DNA from: Microbacterium abyssi
GTDB taxonomy: Bacteria; Actinomycetota; Actinomycetes; Actinomycetales; Microbacteriaceae
Length of the DNA stretch: 64,000 bases
Direction: 5' to 3'
Assembly: GCF_015277895.1 (NCBI RefSeq)
Contig: NZ_CP063815.1
Coordinates: 2,108,001 to 2,172,000 of the forward strand
The stretch's first letter is position 1. The number at the start of each line of letters is the position of its first letter. Below the pieces are notes generated by a model. It had not been told where the DNA came from and did no database searches. It saw only the letters and a program-made list of their open reading frames with translations. The translations under genes and the position numbers were made by a program. Below, in pieces: positions 8,830 to 15,684 of the stretch.

Positions 8830-9492
8830 ATGGATGCCGGAGCCGAGAACCTCAACGCCATCGCGGCGTGGGCCGTGACCCTCATGGAGACCCTCGGCGG
8901 CTTCGGTGCCGGCGTCGCCATCGCCCTGGAGAACCTGTTCCCGCCGCTGCCGAGCGAGATCATCCTGCCGCTGGCCGGATTCACCGCCGCGCAGGGCACG
9001 CTCGGTCTCGTCGAGGTGCTGATCTGGACCACCGTCGGCTCGGTCGTCGGCGCGCTCGCGCTGTACGGCATCGGCGCGTGGCTCGGCCGACGCCGCATGT
9101 ACGCGATCGTCGAGCGGATGCCGCTGCTGAAGACCGAGGACGTCGAACGCACCGAGGCCTGGTTCGAGAAGCACGGGTCGAAGGCGGTGTTCTTCGGCCG
9201 CATGATCCCGATCTTCCGCAGCCTCATCTCGATCCCTGCGGGAATCGAGCGGATGCCGTTGCTGAGGTTCACGCTGCTGACCACGGCCGGCAGCGCCATC
9301 TGGAACACGATCTTCGTGCTCGCCGGCTTCTACCTCGGCGCGAACTGGCACATCGTCGAGGACTACGCCGGAATCTTCCAGAAGGTGGTCATCGCCGTAG
9401 TGGCCATCGCGGTCGTCGCCTGGATTGTCATGCGCGTACGCCAGATGCGTCGCAGCAAGGCGTCGGCCGAAGAGACCGTCAGCGTCGACTGA
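8830..9492 (+). CDS. DedA family membrane protein
   Basis: 220 residues with about five hydrophobic segments. The conserved DedA (SNARE-associated/VTT) region is seen as FFGRMIPIFRSLISIPAG followed by an ERMPLLRF stretch, with an ENLFPPLPSE segment in the first re-entrant helix. Family members are cytoplasmic-membrane proteins implicated in lipid carrier or phospholipid flipping and envelope homeostasis. ATG 8830 is chosen because TACGCT at 8817-8822 lies 7 nt upstream as a leaderless -10 box; a longer frame from 8722 would overlap the divergent gene. Confidence 0.9.
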   Translation: MDAGAENLNAIAAWAVTLMETLGGFGAGVAIALENLFPPLPSEIILPLAGFTAAQGTLGLVEVLIWTTVGSVVGALALYGIGAWLGRRRMYAIVERMPLLKTEDVERTEAWFEKHGSKAVFFGRMIPIFRSLISIPAGIERMPLLRFTLLTTAGSAIWNTIFVLAGFYLGANWHIVEDYAGIFQKVVIAVVAIAVVAWIVMRVRQMRRSKASAEETVSVD

Positions 9493-9498
9493 CCCGCC

Positions 9499-9954
9499 CT
9501 ACTCCCCCGATCCGGCTGCGCGCCGTACGATCTCGCTCAGCTGTTCCCAGGCTTCCTCGGTCGGGTCGATGAGCGCGTACGAGGTCGGCCAGAACCCGCT
9601 CGGCTCATCGAGGGCGGCCTGGACGCTCACCCCGAACGTCGAATAGCGCTCCTTGTCCATCTGACCGCTGCGGAAGAACACCACCGGCTTCCCGCCGCGG
9701 GCATACCCGGGCTGGCCGTAGTAGAGCTTCGGTGCGAGATCGGGAGCGACGCTCGTGACGATCCTGTGCACGCGTTCGGCCATCTCGCGGTCGCCGTCCG
9801 GCATCTGCGCGATCTTCGCGAGGAGCTCCGCCTCCTCCGCGGCGGCCTTCTCGGCGCCCTTCGCCCGCTTCGCGTCTGCTTTGAGCTCGGCCGCGCGCTC
9901 CTTCATCGCCCTGCGCTCCTCGGCGGAGAACCCGCCGGCGTCCTGCTTCGTCAT
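9499..9954 (-). CDS. DUF1801 (YdhG-like) family protein
   Basis: 151 residues. The N-terminal 50 residues are a charged alanine/lysine/glutamate helix, probably coiled coil. The rest is a DUF1801-type domain with APKLYYGQPGYARGGKPVVFF and an FGVSVQAAL segment. The biochemical role of this family is not established. A purine-rich GGAGAG precedes ATG 9954. It sits tail-to-tail with dedA, 6 bp apart. Confidence 0.8.
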   Translation of the reverse strand: MTKQDAGGFSAEERRAMKERAAELKADAKRAKGAEKAAAEEAELLAKIAQMPDGDREMAERVHRIVTSVAPDLAPKLYYGQPGYARGGKPVVFFRSGQMDKERYSTFGVSVQAALDEPSGFWPTSYALIDPTEEAWEQLSEIVRRAAGSGE

Positions 9955-10083
9955 GGTGCTCTCTCCTCGGTCGGGGTCATGTGGGGTCCACGCTACGGCG
10001 CAGCCCGCCGCCGGTCTTCTCGATTCCTGATGGATTCGGCATCCGGCATCCTCAGCCGGCCGGCCGCCTGACAGGATGGACGC

Positions 10084-10515
10084 ATGGCGGAAGCGAACGA
10101 TCGGGCCGACATCACTGTCATGCGCCGTGTGCGCGACCGTATCGACCGGGAATTCGCGCACCCGCTGAACGTCGAAGACCTGGCGCGCGGCGTGCACATG
10201 TCGGCCGGTCACCTGAGCCGTGAGTTCCGGAGGATCTACGGCGAGCCACCCTACGCCTATCTCATGACCAGGCGGATCGAACGGGCGATGACGCTGCTGC
10301 GCCGCGGCGATCTCACCGTCACAGAGATCTGCTTCGCCGTCGGGTTCTCGTCGCTCGGCACGTTCAGCACGCGGTTCTCCGAACTCGTCGGGGTGTCGCC
10401 GAGTGCGTACCGCGACGATCCATCCCGTTCGGTCGAGGGGATCCCGCCGTGCCTGGCAAAGCAGGTCACCAGACCGGTCAGGAATCGAGAAGCGCAGGCG
10501 GCGGCATCCGCCTAG
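10084..10515 (+). CDS. AraC-family transcriptional regulator (DNA-binding domain only)
   Basis: 143 residues with the two helix-turn-helix units of AraC/XylS proteins: VEDLARGVHMSAGHLSREFR near residues 30-50 and TVTEICFAVGFSSLGTFSTR near residues 80-100, the latter with the family GF(S)SxGxFSxxF pattern. There is no effector-binding domain, so it may act on its own or sense through another protein. The glyoxalase-type gene 10 bp downstream is a plausible co-transcribed partner, though that gene also has its own promoter-like box. Confidence 0.9.
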   Translation: MAEANDRADITVMRRVRDRIDREFAHPLNVEDLARGVHMSAGHLSREFRRIYGEPPYAYLMTRRIERAMTLLRRGDLTVTEICFAVGFSSLGTFSTRFSELVGVSPSAYRDDPSRSVEGIPPCLAKQVTRPVRNREAQAAASA

Positions 10516-10525
10516 CGTTGCCTGC

Positions 10526-10930
10526 ATGAACATCAGCATCCACAACGCGTTCCTGCCCCACACCGACGCCGATGCGGCGCTCGGCTTCTACCGCGACCTG
10601 CTCGGGTTCGAGGTCCGCAAGGATGTCGGCTACGAGAACATGCGCTGGCTCACGGTGGGCCCTGCCGGCGAATCGACCTCGATCGTGCTCCACCCGCCGG
10701 CAGTCGATCCCGGCATCACCGACGAGGAGCGCGAGACGATCATGAACCTGATCGCCAAGGGCGTCTACACCGCCATCACCCTCGCGACCGAGGATCTGGA
10801 CGGCCTGTTCGAACGTCTGGAAGCCGGCGGCGCGGACGTCGTGCAGGAGCCCACCGACCAGGATTACGGCGTGCGCGACTGCGCGTTCCGCGACCCGTCC
10901 GGCAACCTCATCCGCATCAACCAGCTCTGA
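10526..10930 (+). CDS. VOC family (glyoxalase/dioxygenase-fold) protein
   Basis: 134 residues. Two beta-alpha-beta-beta-beta modules are readable: HNAFLPHTDADAALGFYRDLLGF and AITLATEDLDGLFERLEAGG, ending in FRDPSGNLIRINQL, the usual VOC C-terminus. Members act as glyoxalases, dioxygenases or drug-binding proteins; the metal ligands cannot be assigned with certainty here. TAGCGT at 10513-10518 lies 7 nt before ATG 10526, so the message is probably leaderless. The -10 box overlaps the end of the AraC-type gene. Confidence 0.85.
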   Translation: MNISIHNAFLPHTDADAALGFYRDLLGFEVRKDVGYENMRWLTVGPAGESTSIVLHPPAVDPGITDEERETIMNLIAKGVYTAITLATEDLDGLFERLEAGGADVVQEPTDQDYGVRDCAFRDPSGNLIRINQL

Positions 10931-10963
10931 GCCCGGACTGCGCGCCGGCCATACGATGGCCGG

Positions 10964-11659
10964 GTGGACACTCCGCGCGCCATCCAGACCCTCGGCATCC
11001 TCGGCGCCGGCCGATACGGCACCGTACTCGCCCGGCTCGCGGTGTCCGCGGGACTGCGCGTTCTCGTCGCCCGGTCGGGTGATCCGGCACCCATCGCGCA
11101 ACGCGTGCGGGCGATCGGCGCGACGGCAGGGTCGACGACCGCCGTGATCGAAGGATCGGATGCCGTCATCCTCGCGCTTCCGCTCGGAAACTATCGGATG
11201 CTGCCCGCCGAGGCGCTGCGCGGCAAACTGGTCATCGACGCCATGAACTACTGGTGGGCGTCCGACGGCATCCGCGATGACCTGAATGATCCGCGAAACT
11301 CCACCAGCGAACTCGTGCAGGCGCATCTCGAAGGGGCCCGGGTCGTCAAGGCGCTGAGCCACATGGGCTATCAGGACCTCGAAGACGAACCTCGTCCTCG
11401 CGGGGCTGCCGGTCGCAAGGCCATAGCGATCGCGGGCGACGACCCCGACGACGTCGCGATCGTCGCCGCGCTCGTGGACGAGCTGGGCTTCGACCCGGTG
11501 CACGCCGGCCCGCTCGCTGCGGGGATCATGCTCGAGCCCGGCGCGGAAGCATTCGGGGCTGACGTCGATGCCGCGCAGCTGCGCACGATGCTGGACGGAT
11601 TCTGGAACTCGCAGCGCGGCATCATCGTGGCGCGTGCTCGGAGATCCAGCGGCTCCTAG
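10964..11659 (+). CDS. F420/NADP oxidoreductase-like protein (copy 1)
   Basis: 231 residues. An N-terminal dinucleotide fold shows GAGRYG after LGIL. The [26 protein letters not shown] and KALSHMGYQDLEDE segments match NADPH-dependent F420 reductase-like proteins (F420_oxidored). The likely reaction is hydride transfer between NAD(P)H and another cofactor, with the partner unknown. The GTG start at 10964 is supported by TACGAT at 10952-10957, 6 nt upstream. A paralogue with clear identity across the whole length lies at 16734-17381; this copy has a basic C-terminal extension the other lacks. Confidence 0.85.
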   Translation: MDTPRAIQTLGILGAGRYGTVLARLAVSAGLRVLVARSGDPAPIAQRVRAIGATAGSTTAVIEGSDAVILALPLGNYRMLPAEALRGKLVIDAMNYWWASDGIRDDLNDPRNSTSELVQAHLEGARVVKALSHMGYQDLEDEPRPRGAAGRKAIAIAGDDPDDVAIVAALVDELGFDPVHAGPLAAGIMLEPGAEAFGADVDAAQLRTMLDGFWNSQRGIIVARARRSSGS

Positions 11660-11739
11660 ACCCGACTGACCATAGCGTCAACCCGGTTCAGCGCTCTGCC
11701 GGTCCTGGATACGCTCACCCCGCAGGAGAGGAGCGCATC

Positions 11740-11889
11740 ATGAGCCACGAACCACGCGATGACGCGAAGCACGGACAGAAGCCCGATGATCAGGTGAAGC
11801 AGGACAAGCCGTTGCCGGAGGACACGGATGCGCCGGACCCTGAGCGTGCGTTCCGGCATGAGATGCCCGATGGCAGCGAGCACGACTGA
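11740..11889 (+). CDS. Small hydrophilic protein (49 aa)
   Basis: A 49-residue frame beginning MSHEPRDDAKHGQKPDD and ending MPDGSEHD, rich in Asp, Glu, Lys and His, with no hydrophobic core; probably disordered. A strong Shine-Dalgarno (AGGAGAGGAG, from 11724) precedes the ATG with good spacing, and a TACGCT -10-like box lies further upstream at 11710-11715. These signals make it a likely real gene despite its size. No function is recognised. Confidence 0.6.
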   Translation: MSHEPRDDAKHGQKPDDQVKQDKPLPEDTDAPDPERAFRHEMPDGSEHD

Positions 11890-11910
11890 CGCGGGATCCG
11901 GCAGACGCGC

Positions 11911-12123
11911 ATGAGACGCACTGTGGTCGAGTCGTCGGCCCTCCGGTCGGTCGGGTACGACGAGGATCTCGCATTGCTGGAGATCGAGTTCGTCAGCGGC
12001 GATGTGTATCGGTATCACGCGGTTCCGCGCGCCGTCCATGGTGCGCTGATGGATGCTGAGAGCAAGGGACGCTTCTTCGTCGAGAGCATCCGGGATGTCT
12101 ACCCGACCGCTCGGGTGAGCTGA
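11911..12123 (+). CDS. KTSC domain protein (70 aa)
   Basis: 70 residues matching the small KTSC domain: V-x-SSALRSVGYD, LEIEFVSGDVYRYHAVP and SKGRFFVESIRDVYP, with the conserved SKG-x-FF near the C-terminus. The domain occurs alone or fused to aminoacyl-tRNA synthetase-like and phage proteins and is thought to bind nucleic acid, but its function is not settled. It lies 21 bp after the 49-aa gene and may share its transcript. Its 3' end overlaps the convergent gene by 25 bp. Confidence 0.85.
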   Translation: MRRTVVESSALRSVGYDEDLALLEIEFVSGDVYRYHAVPRAVHGALMDAESKGRFFVESIRDVYPTARVS

Positions 12124-12620
12124 ACCGGCGCATCAGGGTGATATCGCGACCAGACTCTCGCAGTTCCCGGCAGCGCATCGGCCGCGCGGATCCGCTGCCA
12201 GTTGCGTCCTCCGCGCGCCAGGGAAGCGTGCACGGAGGGCGGCGCCTGATCCCACGGGATCGGCGTCGGGATCCAATCACAGAGTCGGACGTGTACGAGA
12301 TCGACGGCCCAGGCCCCTGGATCGGCGTCGTAGCTCCACCCGTCCCCGATGCGCCCCAACCAGAGGAAATCGTAGACGTTGCGGGTCCACACGAACGAGC
12401 CCTCCGACGCGCCGGCGAATCGCTCGAGGCGCCGTGCCGCGCGCTCGCCGTACGTCGCATCGGTCTGGAATATCGCGTCGGACAGCGACGTCGGAGGCGC
12501 GCCGAGCCGCCCGCCGATTCCGCACACTCCGTGTTCGAGCGCTCTGTCGACAGCGACGCCGGCGGGCACGTTGTCGTCGTGCGAACGCATCGGCGCGCGG
12601 AACACCTCCGGCTCCGGCAT
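12099..12620 (-). CDS. Hypothetical protein (173 aa)
   Basis: No family is recognised with confidence. The protein is rich in Trp and Arg (FVWTRNVYDFLWLGRIGDGW, WAVDLVHVRLCDWIP) and looks like a folded soluble domain of about 150 residues. GAGGAA lies 5 nt before ATG 12620, which favours this start over a longer frame that would overlap the upstream gene. It follows the 67-aa acidic gene by 1 bp, so the two appear to be one operon. The tail overlaps the KTSC gene by 25 bp in convergent orientation. Confidence 0.65.
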   Translation of the reverse strand: MPEPEVFRAPMRSHDDNVPAGVAVDRALEHGVCGIGGRLGAPPTSLSDAIFQTDATYGERAARRLERFAGASEGSFVWTRNVYDFLWLGRIGDGWSYDADPGAWAVDLVHVRLCDWIPTPIPWDQAPPSVHASLARGGRNWQRIRAADALPGTARVWSRYHPDAPVQLTRAVG

Positions 12621-12621
12621 G

Positions 12622-12825
12622 CTATTCCTCTTCGACGGGCACTTCCAACGCTTGCTCCTGCACATCGGCCGGGTCTGCGTCGATGCGGGATCCGTCTGGA
12701 CGCGTTTCACTCACGACCTGTTCGGGATCGATCGCATCGTCCTGCGCGGGGCGCTGCTGTTCCTGCACATCGGCCCCGTCGGCGTCCGCATCGGCCGCCG
12801 TGCCGGCATCCGATTCCATCATCAT
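12622..12825 (-). CDS. Small acidic low-complexity protein (67 aa)
   Basis: The protein begins MMMESDAGTAADADADGAD and is dominated by Asp, Glu, Gln and Ala (VQEQALEVPVEEE at the end); probably disordered. GGAG lies 6 nt before the first ATG (12825). An alternative GTG at 12846 would overlap the upstream stop as GTGA, so coupling to the upstream acidic gene is possible. No function is recognised. It sits between two co-oriented genes with almost no spacing. Confidence 0.55.
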   Translation of the reverse strand: MMMESDAGTAADADADGADVQEQQRPAQDDAIDPEQVVSETRPDGSRIDADPADVQEQALEVPVEEE

Positions 12826-12842
12826 GCTGCTCTCCGTCCTGT

Positions 12843-13172
12843 TCACAGGTCCTCGGGCGAGAGGTCGCCCTGGCCTTCTTCGCCAAGCTCCGCGCTCACC
12901 GGTTCGTCACCCTGCGTCTCGGGCTGGGCGCCGAACCCTGGCAGGTCCTCAGCGGGGATCTCGTCTTCGGGATCGGGGATCTCGTCCGGATCACGGCCGG
13001 TCGCGGTCGCGTTCTCGAGATCGCTGCCCTCGTCGACGGCTTGCGTGCGCTCCCACTCCGCCTGCGCCGGATCGTCGGCAGGATCGGCGGTGGTGGTGGC
13101 GTCCTCGTCTCGGAGCGGCTGCATCGGCTCGTCCTCGCCCGCCGCGGAAACAGCATCAGGTGTCGATTCCAT
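12843..13172 (-). CDS. Acidic low-complexity protein (109 aa), intact copy
   Basis: The protein begins MESTPDAVSAAGEDEPMQ and is very rich in Asp, Glu, Pro and Ala throughout (DPEDEIPAEDLPGFG); no hydrophobic core, probably disordered. A near-ideal GAGGAGGAATC precedes ATG 13172, which fixes the start. It heads a three-gene minus-strand operon. A diverged second copy of its first half, including the ribosome binding site, lies at 19678-19900 next to an IS110 remnant and is interrupted by a stop codon. The function is unknown. Confidence 0.65.
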   Translation of the reverse strand: MESTPDAVSAAGEDEPMQPLRDEDATTTADPADDPAQAEWERTQAVDEGSDLENATATGRDPDEIPDPEDEIPAEDLPGFGAQPETQGDEPVSAELGEEGQGDLSPEDL

Positions 13173-13378
13173 GATTCCTCCTCGTGGATTCTCGGAGGCG
13201 GACGCTCCGCCCTCACCGACAGTGTCCGGGAGCCGGCGATGTCCCGACGAGGGGGTTGACAGGTCTCCGGGATGACGAGGGCATGATGTCATCGCTCGGC
13301 GAGGCCGTCTTTCGCGCCGACGCGTCTGGAGGCGACAACGCGCAGCAGCCGACCAGCCTCAGCCCAGTGCAACCCTGT

Positions 13379-13384
13379 TAGCCT
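13379..13384 (+). promoter_or_regulatory. -10 box for the ABC-F leader transcript
   Basis: TAGCCT, 6 nt before the GTG of the leader peptide at 13391. The predicted transcription start therefore falls on or next to the first base of that GTG. No clear -35 hexamer is seen, so an activator (for example a WhiB7-like factor) could be needed; that is inference. Confidence 0.5.
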
Positions 13385-13390
13385 GGATAC

Positions 13391-13411
13391 GTGCATCTGT
13401 ACTTCCTGTGA
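13391..13411 (+). CDS. Six-codon leader peptide MHLYFL before the ABC-F gene
   Basis: GTG-CAT-CTG-TAC-TTC-CTG-TGA encodes MHLYFL. It lies 100 nt upstream of the ABC-F start and begins right at the predicted transcription start, so it would be translated leaderless. Length and composition resemble the hexapeptide MYLIFM that controls the ABC-F gene msrD by drug-dependent ribosome stalling. The region between the peptide and the ABC-F gene contains a strong hairpin and competing complementary segments, as expected for attenuation. Confidence 0.55.
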   Translation: MHLYFL

Positions 13412-13465
13412 TCTGAGTCGACCGATCCGCCCACCCCACGGTTGCGGACGGTCTTTCGCGTATCT

Positions 13466-13485
13466 GCGCGCCATCGGTGGCGCGC
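13466..13485 (+). terminator. GC-rich attenuator-like hairpin in the ABC-F leader
   Basis: Bases 13466-13473 (GCGCGCCA) pair perfectly with 13478-13485 around the loop TCGG. No U-run follows, which is common for actinobacterial terminators. ACCGAT at 13421-13426 is complementary to ATCGGT at 13473-13478, and CTGAGT at 13413-13418 is complementary to ACTCAG at 13490-13495, so alternative folds are possible that would depend on ribosome position on the leader peptide. Confidence 0.5.
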
Positions 13486-13511
13486 CCGCACTCAGACTCA
13501 ACGGAACCACC

Positions 13512-15119
13512 ATGCCTATCACTCTTCCCGTGCCTGCCCGCGCGCAGGCGCAGTTGTCCATCTCCGACATCCACGTGGCGCGCGCTGGTCGGCCCGTGCT
13601 CAGCGGCGTCGACATGCTCGTCGCACCGCAATCGCGATGGGGTGTCGTCGGCGAGAACGGCCGCGGCAAATCGACGCTGCTTCACGTGCTCGCCGGTACC
13701 CTCACACCCGATGCCGGACACGTCCGCCTGCACGGAACCCTCGGCGTCGCCGAGCAGGCGCTGCCCATCCACGACGATCGCACCGTGGGCGATGTGATCG
13801 CCGTCGAGCTCGCGGCAGCGCACGCGGCAGTCGCGGCGCTGGATGTTGCGGCATCCGACCTTGCGAATGATCGAGACGGCGCCGCCGAGGCGTACGCCGA
13901 CGCGCTCGACGCTGCCGAGCAGCTGGACGCCTGGGATGCCGACCGGCGCGTCGATATCGCGCTCGAATCGCTCGGCGCGGAAACCGACCGATCTCGGCCG
14001 CTGTCGACGCTGTCGGTCGGACAGCGGTACCGCGTCAGGCTGGCGTGCCTGCTCGGCGCCGACCATGACTTCCTGCTGCTGGACGAGCCGACCAACCACC
14101 TCGATGCCGCCGGTCTCGAGTTCCTCACCGGTGCACTGCGCGCCCATCGCGGCGGGGTCGTCCTCGTCAGCCACGACCGCGCGCTGCTCTCCGACGTCGC
14201 CACCGCGATCATCGACCTCGATCCCAGCATCGACGGCCGGCCGCGCGTGTACGGCGCGGGCTTCGAGTCATACCGAGAGGGGCGCGAGGCCGAGTGGAAC
14301 CGCTGGGTCGCCGACTACGAGCAGCAGCAGGCGGATCACGCCCGGCTGACACAGGACCTGTCAGAGGCCCAGAACCGGCTCGTCTCGGGCTGGCGGCCGC
14401 CGAAGGGCACCGGCAAGCATCAGCGTGCGACGCGTGCTCCCGCGCTCGTCCGGTCGGTCAATCGACGCCGCGATGACCTGGAGAAGCACGCGATCACCGT
14501 GCCGCCGCCGCCATTGCGGTTCCGCATGCCCGAGCTCTCCGCGCGCTCCGGCACCGCGCTCCTCCGCGCCGAGGATGTGCAGGTCGCCGGTCGCCTCCGG
14601 ACCCCGGTCTCGCTCGGGCTGGAGTCGGGCGATCGCCTGCTGATCGCCGGGCCGAACGGCGCGGGCAAGTCGAGCCTCCTGGGCGTTCTCGCCGGTGTGC
14701 TCGAGCCGACGAGTGGAACAGTTCGCCGGGCTCGCTCCACGCGTGTCGAACTGCTGTCCCAGGAGTCCTCACGGGAGAGCGGCAGAAGCGTGCACGAGCT
14801 GTTCGAAGCCCACCTCGAGCGGCTGGGCAGCGGATCCGTCTCGCTTTCGTCGCTGGGGCTTCTCAGCGCCGCGGATCGGAAGCGGCCGTTCAGCGCGCTG
14901 TCGATGGGGCAGCAGCGTCGCGTCGATCTGGCACTGGCGCTGGCATCCCGCCCGCACATCCTGCTGCTCGATGAGCCGACCAACCATCTGTCGATCGCGC
15001 TGGTCGACGAGCTGACCGAGGCGTTGGATGCCACGGCCGCTGCAGTCGTCATCGCGACACACGATCGGCAGATGCGCCGCGACCTCGCGGCGTGGCCGCA
15101 ACTCAGGCTGACCGGATGA
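13512..15119 (+). CDS. ABC-F family ATPase, probable ribosome-protection antibiotic resistance factor
   Basis: 535 residues with two ATP-binding cassettes and no membrane segments. The first Walker A is GENGRGKST at 47-55 and the second GPNGAGKSS near 379-387; signatures are LSVGQ and LSMGQ; both Walker B regions read LLLDEPTNH. A linker rich in basic residues (WRPPKGTGKHQRATRAP) separates them, the position of the domain that reaches toward the ribosomal P site. Resistance-type ABC-F proteins displace macrolides, lincosamides, streptogramins or pleuromutilins. The regulated leader supports such a role, but a housekeeping ABC-F cannot be excluded. The 3' end overlaps the convergent marR by 17 bp. 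Confidence 0.85.
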   Translation: MPITLPVPARAQAQLSISDIHVARAGRPVLSGVDMLVAPQSRWGVVGENGRGKSTLLHVLAGTLTPDAGHVRLHGTLGVAEQALPIHDDRTVGDVIAVELAAAHAAVAALDVAASDLANDRDGAAEAYADALDAAEQLDAWDADRRVDIALESLGAETDRSRPLSTLSVGQRYRVRLACLLGADHDFLLLDEPTNHLDAAGLEFLTGALRAHRGGVVLVSHDRALLSDVATAIIDLDPSIDGRPRVYGAGFESYREGREAEWNRWVADYEQQQADHARLTQDLSEAQNRLVSGWRPPKGTGKHQRATRAPALVRSVNRRRDDLEKHAITVPPPPLRFRMPELSARSGTALLRAEDVQVAGRLRTPVSLGLESGDRLLIAGPNGAGKSSLLGVLAGVLEPTSGTVRRARSTRVELLSQESSRESGRSVHELFEAHLERLGSGSVSLSSLGLLSAADRKRPFSALSMGQQRRVDLALALASRPHILLLDEPTNHLSIALVDELTEALDATAAAVVIATHDRQMRRDLAAWPQLRLTG

Positions 15120-15585
15120 CGGAGGAGCGTTCGAGGTGATGCTTCAGCGCCGTCGTCGCATCGGCGACGGCGCTGAGCTGCGCGGGCCGGAGCGCGTCGA
15201 TGAACAGTTCGCGGATGTCGCGCAGGTGGGGCACGGAGCATCGCCGGAACGTCTCCGCTCCCTCGGCAGTGATCACGATCTCCGAGCCGCGGCTGTCATC
15301 CGCGCATGCGACGCGACTGATCAGTCCCCGTCGCTCCATGCGGCCGAGATGGTGCGAGAGGCGACTGCGCTCCCAGCCGATTTCGTCGGCGAGCACGGAC
15401 GACCGATATCGACGATCCGGAGCCTCGCTGAGGGCGAGCAGCACCTTGTAGTCGGCGGACGAGATCGCGGACTCGGCCTGAAGGCGGCCACCCAGCTCGG
15501 ACTGCAACTTCTCCGTCGTCTCGAGGAACTCCCGCCACACGTGCAGCTGTTCGCGCGTCGGCGTCTTCCGGCCAGTCGCACTCAT
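15103..15585 (-). CDS. MarR-family transcriptional regulator
   Basis: 160 residues with the winged helix-turn-helix of MarR proteins: ADYKVLLALSEAPDRRYRSSVLADEIGWERSRLSHHLGRMERRG with the wing at ACADDSRGSEIVITAEG. AGGAGG lies 8 nt before ATG 15585 and decides the start; a GTG at 15594 would leave no room for the ribosome binding site. It is divergent from the flavin oxidoreductase operon, and the intervening region holds two matching palindromes in overlapping promoters. It is very likely an autorepressor and repressor of that operon. Confidence 0.9.
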   Translation of the reverse strand: MSATGRKTPTREQLHVWREFLETTEKLQSELGGRLQAESAISSADYKVLLALSEAPDRRYRSSVLADEIGWERSRLSHHLGRMERRGLISRVACADDSRGSEIVITAEGAETFRRCSVPHLRDIRELFIDALRPAQLSAVADATTALKHHLERSSVIRSA

Positions 15586-15600
15586 GTGCCCCACCTCCTG

Positions 15601-15642
15601 ATTGACATGTCAACCATATCGGTTCATAATTGACGTGTCAAT
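15601..15642. promoter_or_regulatory. Face-to-face divergent promoters with two MarR-type operators
   Basis: Two near-identical palindromes, TTGACATGTCAA (15602-15613) and TTGACGTGTCAA (15630-15641), lie 28 bp apart centre to centre. On the plus strand TTGACA (15602-15607) is followed after 17 bp by CATAAT (15625-15630) toward the oxidoreductase. On the minus strand TTGACA (plus 15636-15641) is followed after 17 bp by TATGGT (plus 15613-15618) toward marR. Each operator overlaps the -35 of one promoter and the -10/start region of the other, so one bound regulator would shut both. Confidence 0.8.
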
Positions 15643-15684
15643 CACATCCTCGTGCCCACCGACCCGAACAGAAGCGAGCATCTC

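Noticed and set aside
12138..13275. Long plus-strand frames opposite the acidic-protein operon
   Set aside because: The minus-strand genes have good ribosome binding sites and abut precisely; the plus frames lack start signals. The acidic genes themselves are low complexity, so this rejection is less certain than the others.
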